A DNA stretch of 64,000 nucleotides from DASUAS01 sp963720765 (GTDB lineage Bacteria; Actinomycetota; Acidimicrobiia; IMCC26256; DASPTH01): contig CAVRGS010000002.1 of the NCBI GenBank assembly GCA_963720765.1, forward strand, positions 62,001 through 126,000, in the 5' to 3' direction. The notes under the pieces are model-generated. The model ran no database searches and had not been told where the DNA came from. It worked only from the letters and a program-made list of their open reading frames with translations. Each line of letters begins with the position of its first letter. Within the stretch, counting starts at the first letter, position 1. Of this stretch, positions 8,969 through 18,466 are shown in pieces. The position numbers and the translations under genes were made by a program.

Positions 8969-10884
8969 TCAGGAACCGGCGGCGGAGCTCTCCGGACGGC
9001 TCCGGGCAGCCTGAGCCGTGAGGCCGAGCAGCACAGTCCGCGCCCGGTCGTGGTCTCCTCGCACGACCAGGTCGTCGAGCACCGCGAGCGCGTCGTCGAG
9101 CACCTGGCGAGGGAGGCGGAACGGCTCGATGCTCATGAACTGGTCGTCGTCGTGTTCGGCCGAGAGACGCTCGGCGGGCCCGATGAGCGCCTCGGCGAGG
9201 TTCTCGCCCGGACGCAGGCCGGCGAGGCGGATCTCGATGTCTTCGTGCGGCTGGTAGCCGCAGAGCCGGATCATGCGCTCGGCGAGCTCGTAGATGTTGA
9301 CCTGCTCGCCCATTTCCAGGGCGAGGATCGGCTGGTCGTGCACCGTGGACGCCCCGAGGAGCACAAGGCGGACCGCCTCGTCGGTGCTCATGAAGTAGCG
9401 CGTCATGTGACGATCGGTGACGGTGACAGGGCCACCTTCGGCGATCTGGCGTTGGAACGTCGGGATGACGCTGCCGCGGCTGCCGAGGACGTTCCCGAAC
9501 CGGACGGCACCGTAACCAGGATGGGGCGCGCGAGCCATGAGGATCTGCTCGGCCACCCACTTCGTCGCACCCATGACGCTGGTAGGTGTCGCCGCCTTGT
9601 CGGTGGAGATGAACACGACGTGTTCGCTCTGTGACTTGATGCATGCGTTGAGCACGTTGAGTGAACCGAACACGTTGGTGCGGATGGCCTCGCACGCGAA
9701 GTCCTCCAGGATCGGCACGTGCTTGTGCGCCGCAGCGTGGAAGACGACCTCGGGCAGGACATCGGCGAAGATCGCATCGACGACCGACGGGTCGCGGATG
9801 TCGCCGAGCTTGAGCTCCGCGGCGCCGTCGACCTCCTGCAGCGCGTCGTGCAGGTGGGTCTCGTCGTGGTCGAGCAGCGCGAGTCGGGCGGGCGCGAACG
9901 CCGCGACCTGCCGCACGATCTCGGATCCGATCCAGCCTCCGCCGCCGGTCACCAGAACCCGCTTGCCGGTGAGCATGGCCGCGATCGGCTCGAGGTCGAT
10001 GCTGACCGAAGTCCTGCGGAGCACGTCTTCGATGTCGAGCTCGCGGATGTCGCGGAGACGGGGCATGCCGTGGACCCACGACCCCGATGCTCGCAGCACA
10101 CGGACGGGCACTCCGGCGGTGTCGGCGGTGTCGGCGACCTGGCGCACGAGGTCGCGCGGCGCGTCGGGGATGGCCATCAGGACCTGGTCGACGCCGATAC
10201 GCGCTGATGACCTCGCCCAACCGTTCGACGTCTCCGTCGACGGGAACGCCGTGGATCGTGCGCCAACGGAGTGAAGCGTCGCCGTCGACGGCAACGACCG
10301 GCAGCAAGCCGAGTTGGGGATTCGCGAGCATCTCGCGCATGGCGGAAGCCGCCTCGTTGCCCGACCCCACGACCGCGACTCGCACGCCGGTTCCCTGCGG
10401 GTTCGAGCGTCGGAACGCGAACAGCCGCGACTGGAACCGCACGAGACCGAACAGGAACGTGGCGAGGAACGGCCCTGATACCACCACCGAGAGCGGGAAC
10501 CGGCCGTCGCGCCAGCCGAAGATCGCGAGCAGTACGGCGAGCGTGATGACAGCCGGCGATCAAGAGCCGGCGAGCCTCGTCGATGCTGGCGTGACGCCAC
10601 GTGCGTCCGTAGCCACCGCACGCCAGCGTCGCGAGCACCTGGACCGCGCATGCGATCAGTACGAACACCCGGAAGTTCGACCAGTACTGCCCCGGCACCG
10701 AGAAGTCGAAGCGCAGCATCATGAGGAACGTGTAGGCGACCAGCGCCATCACGATGTCGAGCAGCATGAGCGGGATGTCGCCCCGCATCTGGCTCGCGGC
10801 ACGGGCGACGCGCAGGCTGAGCCGACGCGAGTTCGACTGGTCCTGCTGCCCCCGGGGCCCGCTCGCCGCCATTCTGCCCTGCAC
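8969..10884 (-). CDS. FlaA1/CapD-like NDP-sugar 4,6-dehydratase/epimerase, frameshifted
   Basis: A membrane-bound nucleotide-sugar dehydratase/epimerase of the polysaccharide-biosynthesis CapD/FlaA1/PglF type, about 635 residues. Order of domains: N-terminal membrane helices (MLLDIVMALVAYTFLMMLRF onward), a CoA-binding-like Rossmann domain (VRVAVVGSGNEAASAMREML), and the catalytic SDR domain. The latter has a GGGGWIGSE nucleotide-binding loop, HAAAHKHVP, FISTDKAATP, the MGATKWVAE region where the family's catalytic Lys lies, and RFGNVLGSRGSV. Two one-base insertions split it, near 10552 (LLIA/AVITLAVLL) and near 10205 (GEVI/ARIGVDQVL). Removing one base at each restores a continuous protein. 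It likely makes an amino- or deoxysugar precursor for surface polysaccharide. The start could be GTG 10884 or ATG 10872. Confidence 0.88.
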
Positions 10885-11004
10885 CCCTTCCGAGTCGTCC
10901 CGCTGACCACGCGACTTGAGTCCCTAGACCCGAGCCCGGGGACTCCACCCGCCCGGGGGATCGTACTACGAAGCGTGGGATTTCCACAGAGCGTGTTCAA
11001 TTTG

Positions 11005-11460
11005 TCACAGAAATCTGGCGTGCGTGCCGCGCTCTGTGGGGGCGACCGAACGCGGACCGTGGTTTCTGGGGAACTCTCGGGCAAATTCCCGGCCCGGAGG
11101 GGCGCCCTTGCCGTCGAACACGCACACGGAGTGCCGGCAGATGTCGTCGTACGGCAGGTCGGGATGGTCGACGAAGAGCACGACGAGGTCGGTCCCGGCG
11201 AGGTCATCGTGCCCACAACCGGCCGACGGCACGCCACCTGGTGGCTCACGTGGTGGAAGGCCTGGAGATGCACGCGCTGGTCGTGCACGCCCACGTCGGC
11301 GCCGAACCGCAGCAGCTCCGGGATGAACCGGGACTCTCGCCAGTCGAACGTGCGGGTACTCGCCGCGGGCCCGCGCAGGAGTATGGAGGTGCCGGGCACC
11401 CCTCCAGGAGCGGACCCGACGGGCTCGGCGGTGGTGCCGGGCGAGGTCGTCGACTCGATG
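11005..11460 (-). pseudogene. Nucleotide-sugar dehydrogenase C-terminal remnant
   Basis: Only the C-terminal UDP-binding part of a UDP-glucose/UDP-ManNAc dehydrogenase-type enzyme can be read, and it is spread over two frames. The first piece contains WRESRFIPELLRFGADVGVHD, adjusted from the family pattern RESPs...LL..GA.V.vyDP. The second contains GTDLVVLFVDHPDL and CVFDGKG. The NAD-binding and catalytic-Cys domains are absent. Immediately upstream, at 11462, is the stop of the DUF4012 gene, so the 5' part has been lost and not merely frameshifted. This is decay or a rearrangement scar in the polysaccharide cluster. The position of the true break cannot be fixed from sequence alone. Confidence 0.5.
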
Positions 11461-11461
11461 C

Positions 11462-14239
11462 TCAGCCGGGACCGTTGAGCCGTTCCCACACACTGGCGCT
11501 GCCCGACCGCACCACGTGGACCCGTACGTTCGTCGTCTGCTCGAGCGACAGCGTCGCGGTTGCCCGCTGGGGCGTGTCGACCTTGGCCCGGACCGCCTTG
11601 TCGATCCGCCACGACCGGGGCACGGTGATCGCGAGCTTCACCTGGTCGACGATGTACGTGGGCTGGTGGTCGAGGCGCAGCGTGTACCAGCCGTGCCGGA
11701 GGGGGACGTTGCCGTCGAGCGTCGCCGACAGGGTCTTCGTCGACTTGGACGGGATGTCGACGAACGTGGACGCCACCTGTTGGCCGCGCTCCCGCTGGTG
11801 GCCGAACGCGGTGGGCGCGCCGTCGACCGCGGTGGTGTCGACGCGAAGCGGCGAGTACAGGGAGAACAACGAACGGTTCTCGCCGGCGACGAACCCGTCC
11901 TTGTACGGACCGATCACGATCTGGGGCAATCCCTCGGCCGGAGCGTCGTTCGTGAGCGCGACCGACACCTTCGTCTGCACGTCGGTGGACTTGCCGTCGT
12001 CGGCAGGCGCCAGCCGCACGTCGGCGTCAACGGAGCGCTGGAGGTAGACGTCGATCTTGTTGGCGCCGGCGTTCGACGTCGTGACCGCGAGCGAGTCACC
12101 CCCGGCGGTGCGGAGCCCGCCGTCGATGCCGAGCTCCTCGGCGAGGCGCTGCTCCTCGGGCCGGGCGAACGCGAACGCGAAGTGGCCCTCGTGCGCCGCC
12201 TTGCCGAGCACCTTGGCGATCTGCGGCGGCCGCCCCAGGTTCTCGGACGTCGCCTTGTCGACCGCGGCCTGCGCCACGTCGCCGAGGAAGTCGGCCCGTT
12301 CCGGGGTCTCGGCGAACGCCTGGTACTCGTCCTTGAGGACGAGGTCGACCACGTTCTCGGCGGTGACGGGCTCGGGCCACCCCTGGACGTCGACCGGTCC
12401 GGTGAGCTCGAGCAGCGCCGCGAGGCCGGCGGGATCGACCGCCATGACGCCGTCCACCTCGCCGACGCCTGCGTGCGGTGCGAGTGCCATGAGCACCTTC
12501 CCGACCGATGGGAAGTCGGGGGAGAGGTTCACGTTCTGCAGTGTGTACTCGGGCGCGAACTGCGCGTACCGACGGAGGTAGTCGTCGGGAGCCTGCAACG
12601 TGGGCTTGCTGGCCTCGACGGCCGCGTTCCAGTCGTGCGTGCGCTGCAACCGGTCGATGTGGAGCTTGCCGTCCTTCGCGGTGAGGACGCCGTAATTGCC
12701 GATGAAACCTCCGGTGGCGCGGGATTCGGCGTTGTTCTGGACGACGAGGAGGTATCGCCGCCCACCATCACCGCCGAACAGCGCCGGTGCGAGGCGAGCC
12801 GCGAGCACGGCATGATCGGCTTCCGCGCTGGCCTTCGTCAGTTGCCGGTGCACGGAGTCGACCGCGTCGCGGATCTGGGGCACGACGTACGGGTCGTCGC
12901 GCACCGAGTTCAGCCTGGCCACCGCATCGTCGAGGACCTTCGCGCCGTCCTCGAGCTCGGGTGTGACGGTGCGGACCTCGCTGAGCGGGAGCCGGCCGTC
13001 GACCACGTCGAGCGAGTCGGGCTTGACCGCGGCGGCCAGGGATTCACCGGCGTCGGCGAGGTCGGTGCCGATCGACGCCAGGGTGCGCGCGGCCCGGACG
13101 TTGGATGCGACGTAGGGGACCGCCAGACTCGGCAGGACCAGCGGGGAGCGGAGGTGGTCGTTCGCATCGCCGAACTCCCGAGCGGCGACGCGGAAGTACT
13201 TGCGGGCCGCGGCGGAGTCGCCGTCACGAGCTGCCGACAGCCCCGCCTTGGCGTCGTCGCGGCCCCGCTCCATCATGTGGTACGAGTCGTTCGCCGCGAT
13301 CGCGACCGGCACGAGCGAGGCGACGACGAACACCGCGAGCACCACGGCCCCGAGCGCGACCCAGCGACCGACGGAGCGGGTGGGAGCAGGCGCAATCGTC
13401 GCGCCCGCCGTGAGCACCGACACGACGACGACCACCAGCAGGCCGACGACGGCCGCGAGCCACGTCGGGAGCACGGCCCGACCGCTGAACACGGCGAGGC
13501 CCGACAGCGCGAGCTGGGCCACGGTGAGGAAGACCGCGGCGGTGCCTGGTCGCCAGCCGCGTGCCCGCAGTCGGTCGGGAAGGTGATCGGCGCGGTCGCG
13601 CCACACCGGTTCCCGGCGTCGCAGCCGTCCGGTGGTGACCGAGAGCGCGTCGATCACGAAGAGAGCGAGGAGCAGCGCGGGGGTGAGGATCGGGCGACCC
13701 GCTCCGGGAACGGGATCGACGAGGAGGGCACCGAGCGTGATACCGAAACCGGTCAGCACGCGCAGCCATCGTGCGGCGAGTGTCGGCGCGGTCACGCCCG
13801 CGGCCAGAGCGAGCGCCACGACCGCCGCCATCGTGACCGCGAGGCCGTCGTCGTGGGCGAACGCAGCCAGTGCGTAGGCCCCGGAGGCGGCGACGACGCT
13901 CACCCCGGCGACGAGGCCACCGTCGCGTGTGCTGCCCTCGATGGCGAGGGTGACCCAGACGAGGAGCAGGAAGGCCAGTGCCGCGTCCAGTGCGGGGACT
14001 CCCGTCGGACCGAACGTGACCCCGGCGATCACCGCCGCCAGCGCGGCTGTCGCCGCGATGCCACAGACGAGGTTGTCGAGCCCCGGGCTCGAGGTGAGTT
14101 CCCCCGGTCGTGGGGTGTCCTCCGGGCGCGCCGGCCGCACCCGATCGACGAGCGTGTCGATCAGCACCGCCGCCACGCCCACGATGGAGAAGACGAGGAG
14201 GGACTGGTCGAGCACAGCGGCCACGGGCGGAGCGGTCAC
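11462..14239 (-). CDS. DUF4012 membrane protein
   Basis: A protein of about 925 residues. The first ~320 residues hold roughly nine to ten hydrophobic helices (LLVFSIVGVAAVLIDTLVD, TWLAAVVGLLVVVVVSVLTA and others). Another helix at about residues 330-350 leads into a long extracytoplasmic region. This contains a helical part and then the DUF4012 signature (YLLVVQNNAESRATGGFIGN), followed by beta-rich C-terminal segments. DUF4012 proteins are frequent in actinobacterial exopolysaccharide loci and are of unknown function; the FlaA1/CapD gene downstream fits that. I chose GTG at 14239 because the upstream extension to 14554 is Arg-rich and lacks membrane character. The extended frame also runs antisense to the GGDEF-like gene. 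Confidence 0.85.
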   Translation of the reverse strand: MTAPPVAAVLDQSLLVFSIVGVAAVLIDTLVDRVRPARPEDTPRPGELTSSPGLDNLVCGIAATAALAAVIAGVTFGPTGVPALDAALAFLLLVWVTLAIEGSTRDGGLVAGVSVVAASGAYALAAFAHDDGLAVTMAAVVALALAAGVTAPTLAARWLRVLTGFGITLGALLVDPVPGAGRPILTPALLLALFVIDALSVTTGRLRRREPVWRDRADHLPDRLRARGWRPGTAAVFLTVAQLALSGLAVFSGRAVLPTWLAAVVGLLVVVVVSVLTAGATIAPAPTRSVGRWVALGAVVLAVFVVASLVPVAIAANDSYHMMERGRDDAKAGLSAARDGDSAAARKYFRVAAREFGDANDHLRSPLVLPSLAVPYVASNVRAARTLASIGTDLADAGESLAAAVKPDSLDVVDGRLPLSEVRTVTPELEDGAKVLDDAVARLNSVRDDPYVVPQIRDAVDSVHRQLTKASAEADHAVLAARLAPALFGGDGGRRYLLVVQNNAESRATGGFIGNYGVLTAKDGKLHIDRLQRTHDWNAAVEASKPTLQAPDDYLRRYAQFAPEYTLQNVNLSPDFPSVGKVLMALAPHAGVGEVDGVMAVDPAGLAALLELTGPVDVQGWPEPVTAENVVDLVLKDEYQAFAETPERADFLGDVAQAAVDKATSENLGRPPQIAKVLGKAAHEGHFAFAFARPEEQRLAEELGIDGGLRTAGGDSLAVTTSNAGANKIDVYLQRSVDADVRLAPADDGKSTDVQTKVSVALTNDAPAEGLPQIVIGPYKDGFVAGENRSLFSLYSPLRVDTTAVDGAPTAFGHQRERGQQVASTFVDIPSKSTKTLSATLDGNVPLRHGWYTLRLDHQPTYIVDQVKLAITVPRSWRIDKAVRAKVDTPQRATATLSLEQTTNVRVHVVRSGSASVWERLNGPG

Positions 14240-14436
14240 TGGCGAAGCGTAGGCGTGAGCCCTGCCGCCGCAGGGTGCAGCCACCGCAGCGGGTCCGGCG
14301 GATCGAACCGATGGTGCGGGCGCATCGACGGTGGCGTCGCGCACGACGAGGTTCCGCTCAAGCCGGCGGATCCGAGATCCGAACCATAGGTGAGGGACGT
14401 GGGCATCGTGCCGCGACGACGCCCGGGCTGCGAGGC

Positions 14437-14911
14437 ATGATGAGGATTCTGCGCCATCACGACGAGCGGTCCGACCGTGAGTACCGGGAGTTCTTCGATC
14501 CCGCCACGAGGCTGGTTCGCCAGCCTCTCCTCCGCGACCGGCTCGAGATGGCACTGGCCCGCGGCGACCCGAACGAGCCGAGCCGTCGGCGTGCTCTTCG
14601 TCGATGTCGTCGTCCCGGACGACCTCGTGCCGGGAGGCGCGTCGTCGTTCGACGTGCTGCCGCTCATCGCGGGACGGTTGCGATCAGCCGTCCGACCGGA
14701 CGACACCGTGAGCCGCGTCGGTGAGTACGAGTTCGTGATCGTCTGCAACGAGCTGACGGACGAGATCGACCTGGCTGCGGTCGCGGAACGACTCCGTTCC
14801 TTGATCGGCGTGCGGATCTTCCTGGACGAGTCGAAGTCCGTGCTCTCCGCCCGCATCCAGCACCGCCTCGGCCGGCCCGGGGAGCACGCCACCGATCTGC
14901 TGGATCGTTGA
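14437..14911 (+). CDS. Degenerate GGDEF-domain protein, frameshifted
   Basis: A protein of about 158 residues consisting of a single GGDEF-like domain. It begins FFDPATRLVRQPLLRDRLEM, matching the family's DPLTGL.NR..L.DRL, followed by VGVLFVDVVVPDDL and RPDDTVSRVGEYEFVIVCN. The active-site GGDEF loop reads GEYEF, and the substrate-binding Asn/Asp of the D-x-F-K-x-[IV]-N-D region is missing, so diguanylate cyclase activity is unlikely. A one-base insertion near 14585 separates the first ~50 residues from the rest. There are two possible ATGs (14437, 14440). No sensory domain is attached. It may be a c-di-GMP- or GTP-binding effector. It diverges from the DUF4012 gene. Confidence 0.65.
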
Positions 14912-14970
14912 GGAGCGCGGGCCTGCTGGGAGCCCGACGGCGACGGGGCTGAGGCCCGGTTCCCTCACGT

Positions 14971-16849
14971 GTGACGCGACGGCGTCCACGCGCCGTCTCT
15001 ACGACCGAGCCGGAGATGCCGGTGGTGTCGCCGACCCGCTGGTCGGCTCGCGGGGGCGAGGCGGAGATGGGGCCCAAGCCAGCGGATGTGGAGACTCGGG
15101 GCGCACCTACGCGCGGCGCGTCCAGTGAAGATCCGACTCCGGCCGGCGAGCCGGCGCTGGTCCTCGTGTTCGTCCTCGCGTTGGTCGCCGTCCCGGTCGC
15201 TGCCGGCATCGCGTTGCTCGCGTGCGGGGCGGCGAGGCCAGCTCCGGGACCGGTGTTGCTGCTGGCCGTGATCGCGGCGTTGGCGATCAACCGCAGCGTC
15301 TTCTTCCCGAGCGAGCAGGCGGCCACAGCGGAGGTCGCGGTGGTGCTGGCCGCCGTGACCGGCTTTGTGGACGCCGCACCCTGGCTGGGACCGCTCGCGG
15401 TGGCGCTGCTCGTGGGGCCGCTCGACATGTCGCACTGGGAGCGCCGGTCGTTCGTCCGCATGGCGTACAACGCCGGAAACCGCGGGCTCGCGTCGCTGGC
15501 GGCCGTCGCGACGTTCGCCCTGGTCGGCGCGCACGCCGGAGCCGTCGTCGCGGCTGTCGCCGCAGGCGTCGCGTTCAGCGCCGTCGATCTCGCCGTGTCG
15601 ACGACGTTGCTCGTCGTCCAGCGGACGCCGGTGCGCACGGCGATGGCGCGGGTGGTGGCGATCGACCGGTTCGCGATGCCGTTGGCCGTCGCGGGCGCAG
15701 CGGCCGGGTTCTTCGCCGACTCGGTCGGGTGGTGGGCGGTCGCGTTCGCCCTCGTGCCGATCGCGTTCGTTCCCGAACTGCTGCTCGTCGGGCGCGCCCG
15801 GCGCAACCTGTCGCCGACGGCTTGCTGCGTCGGCGCGATCCTCGCCACCGGAGCGGTTGTGAGCGGAGTGCTGTGGGTCCTCCTGCCGTCGACCGCGTTC
15901 GCCTCGTGCGGGCGCGCTCCTCACCCTGGCCGCGCTGCTGGGGGCCGAGCTCGAGCCCGAATCGAACGGTCACCCGGCACCCCTGGTGGTCGTCGTGGTC
16001 GTCGCGGCCGCGTTCGCGGTGCCCGGGTCCGGTGCCTTCGCCCTCGCCCCGCTCGCAGCAGCAGTCGCGTGCTCCGCGATGTGGTGGTGCGCCACGCGAC
16101 GGCCGACGGGCCGGAGCATGGCGGTGTCGTCGGTGGTCGTGGTCGTCGGCTCCGTGGCGATCATGGCGGTCGGGACGATCGCAGGGGTGTTCCTCGGTCC
16201 CGTCCTCGGCGCGCTGCTGGCGGCGTCGGCGGTGACCGTCGCGACGCTGCTGATGGTCGAGCGCCGCACGGCATCGGCGGCGGTGTTCGGTTGGAGCGCA
16301 GCGTTCGTCGGTGTCGTGGCGGCCGTCGCGAAGCTGTGGCCGATCCTCGGTCCGCCAACGGCACTCCTGCTCGCGTGCTGGTTGGCCACGACTGCTCTGG
16401 CCGCCCGGTCCTTCGGTGCTCCCCCGTGGCGAGGTCGGTTGCTCGCCCCGACAGCCTGTCCCAACGGGTGCTCGCTGCACCGCGTCGGCCTCGTGATCGC
16501 CGCGCTGGTCGTCACGCTCCTCGCCGCGGTCGCGATGGTCTCGGTCGCGTCCGGAGTGCGGGGCGCTGCAGCGTGGCTCGCGGTGGCCGTGCTGGAGTCG
16601 TTGGCCGCGGTCGACCTCGTGGGTATCCGCCAGTGGCGTCTCGCCCCCTCCGCGCGCGCTCGGGTCACGACGGTCGCCGCCGGCGCGGCGGTGGCAGGTG
16701 TCGCGGCGGGCGGCGCCCTGGCCAACGGGCGCGCCTGGGCCGCGGCCGCCGCCGTCGGGTCGGCCGCGGTGCTCGTCGTCGCCGGATGGCGCCCGGCGCG
16801 CTGCGCGGACGACGCCGGGACGGCCGTCCGCGATGGTCGTCCCCGATGA
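14971..16849 (+). CDS. Polytopic membrane protein, tandem paralogue A, frameshifted
   Basis: About 625 residues with roughly 12-14 hydrophobic helices. After a charged N-terminus comes a conserved block: LAINRSVFFPSEQAATAEVA, then GPLAVALLVGPLDMSHWERR and SFVRMAYNAGNRGLASLAAV (about residues 105-180). The same block recurs in the next gene. No Pfam-type family comes to mind. A one-base insertion near 15905-15912 shifts the frame; the second half continues ALLTLAALLGAELEPESNG and then more helices. The stop TGA at 16847 overlaps the next gene's ATG (ATGA), implying translational coupling. The start is uncertain: GTG 14971, ATG 15016 or ATG 15067 are all possible. The paralogous block could be a transport, flippase or sensor core; I do not assign one. 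Confidence 0.72.
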
Positions 16850-18462
16850 GGCCGCCGCCGGTGGAGGCGCGGGACGACGACGCGATCGACGGCACGAGTG
16901 GATGTTCGGAACGCCCTCCCGCGCGCCTGCGCCGGGTCTCGGCCTACGCGATCGGGCTGCTCGTCGCCGCCTGCTGCGTGTGCGGCGGCCTCCTCGTGGT
17001 CGGGGCCCGGGTCCCACCGCTCGGCGCCTTCGTGCTCCTCGCGCTGCCGCTCACCGTGTGCATGAACCGGTTCGTGTTCTTCGCCAACGAGGTCGGCGTG
17101 ACGGCCGAAGCCGCCACCTTGTTCGCCGCGATCGTGGGGTTCCGGTCCGACAGCCCGCTGCTCGGGCCGCTCCTGCTCGCGCTCCTCGTCGGCGCGCTGG
17201 ACGGTCGGCACTGGGAACGACGGGTGTTCCTCCGGATGAGCTACAACTCAGGGAGCCAGGCGCTCACGGTCCTCGCGGCGGCGGGGGCGTTCGTTGCCGT
17301 GACACCCCCCTCGGGTTCGTCCGCGACCGCGCTGCTCGTAGCATCCGTCCTTGCCGCGCTGGTCTACGTGGCGGTCGAGACCTGCTGCGGAGTCGCACTC
17401 GTCGTCATGCTCGGAGAGCGGCCGGCCTCGGCGCTGCGCCACCAGCTCCCGGTCAATGCTCTCGCGCTGCCGCTCGCGCTGTTCGGTGCCATCGTCGCGC
17501 TCACGGTCGCGCCGACGAGTTGGTGGTTGGTCGGCCTCGCGCTGGTGCCCACCGCTTTCGTTCCCGAGTTGGTGCTCGTGGGGATGCGGCGTGCGGAACG
17601 CTGGTGGCGGGCGCGGGAGGCGCTCGCGCTCGCCGTGGCTGGGCTGGTGGTCTTGGTGGTGGGCGTCCTCGTACACGGGCCGAGCCTCGGCGCTCTCGTT
17701 GCGATCGTGGCGCTGGCGTTGCTCCTCGGAGCCGACGGTCGCCCGCCGCTCCGCCGTCGGGTCGCTCCGGGGCTGGTCATCGTGCTGGGCTGCGCCGCCG
17801 GGCTCGCGCCGGCGTCGTGGCTGGCGGGGGTCTGTGCGGCGGCCTGTGGTGCCGCGGTCGTCGTCGTCGCCGCGGGACGCGGGCCCGGGGAGGCGGCGTG
17901 GTTGCTTCCGCTCGCGCTCGCCGGGGCCGGTGTCGCCGCGCTCGTCGGTGCGACCTCGCTCCCGCCCGCCCCTCCGCTCGTCGTCGGCGTCACCGCCGTC
18001 GTCGCCGCCGCCGCGACGTGGGGCGCACTGCCGTGGGGGAGTCGCTTCGTCGGGCCCTGGGGTGCTCGCCGTGGGCGGAGCTGGGCGGTGGTGCTGCTGG
18101 CGCTGGTCTCGTCGACCGCGCTGCTGTCGTCCGGCTGGTGTCTGGTGACCGGCGCCCAGCTCGCGCGGCGTCTGGCGGTGGTGGCGGCGGCGACGGCCCT
18201 CGCCTGCGCGGCCGCGGCCGTGCGGCAATGGCGATTCGCTCCGTCGGTCCGGCGGCGGGACGCGAGACTGATCGCCGCGGGCGGCATCGTCGTCGCGACG
18301 GTGACGGTACTGGGTACCGCCGGCCCGAACGAGGTGGTCGCGGTCGTGGGTGTGGCCTCGGTCGCCGTTGCGCTCGGCGTCGCGAAGGGATGCGCTCGGG
18401 CGCTGCCGCGCGCCGGGGGCGATGCGCGCAGGCGGTCGCCTCCGCGTACTCGCGTACGCTGA
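16846..18462 (+). CDS. Polytopic membrane protein, tandem paralogue B
   Basis: A 538-residue integral membrane protein with about 12-13 helices, homologous along its first half to the preceding gene. The shared block here reads MNRFVFFANEVGVTAEAATL, GPLLLALLVGALDGRHWERR and VFLRMSYNSGSQALTVLAAA (about residues 65-145). Further shared positions follow: ALPLALFGAIVAL versus AMPLAVAGAAAGF, and ALVPTAFVPELVLVG versus ALVPIAFVPELLLVG. The invariant HWERR followed by RM.YN.G sits at a predicted loop and is the obvious candidate functional element. It starts at ATG 16846, sharing ATGA with gene A. The stop at 18462 lies 4 nt before the next ATG. Function unknown. Coupling implies a heterodimer or a duplicated-function pair. 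Confidence 0.75.
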   Translation: MRPPPVEARDDDAIDGTSGCSERPPARLRRVSAYAIGLLVAACCVCGGLLVVGARVPPLGAFVLLALPLTVCMNRFVFFANEVGVTAEAATLFAAIVGFRSDSPLLGPLLLALLVGALDGRHWERRVFLRMSYNSGSQALTVLAAAGAFVAVTPPSGSSATALLVASVLAALVYVAVETCCGVALVVMLGERPASALRHQLPVNALALPLALFGAIVALTVAPTSWWLVGLALVPTAFVPELVLVGMRRAERWWRAREALALAVAGLVVLVVGVLVHGPSLGALVAIVALALLLGADGRPPLRRRVAPGLVIVLGCAAGLAPASWLAGVCAAACGAAVVVVAAGRGPGEAAWLLPLALAGAGVAALVGATSLPPAPPLVVGVTAVVAAAATWGALPWGSRFVGPWGARRGRSWAVVLLALVSSTALLSSGWCLVTGAQLARRLAVVAAATALACAAAAVRQWRFAPSVRRRDARLIAAGGIVVATVTVLGTAGPNEVVAVVGVASVAVALGVAKGCARALPRAGGDARRRSPPRTRVR

Positions 18463-18466
18463 CCGG

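Noticed and set aside
7704..10487. Very long minus-strand frame with an epimerase-like start
   Set aside because: Only its first ~100 residues belong to the FlaA1/CapD-like gene. After the second frameshift it is non-coding, and it ends antisense inside the BldD-like gene's wrong frame.
11005..11493. Intact 162-residue gene
   Set aside because: The N-terminal half is in the wrong frame. Only the C-terminal piece has dehydrogenase similarity, so I treat it as a remnant.
11516..14389. Long plus-strand frame of 957 residues
   Set aside because: Antisense shadow of the DUF4012 gene; Arg/His/Val-rich without domain signals.
14971..18462. A single 1163-residue reading frame
   Set aside because: It fuses two genes only because gene A is read in the wrong frame after about 15908. 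The ATGA junction at 16846 and the paralogy of the two halves show two proteins.
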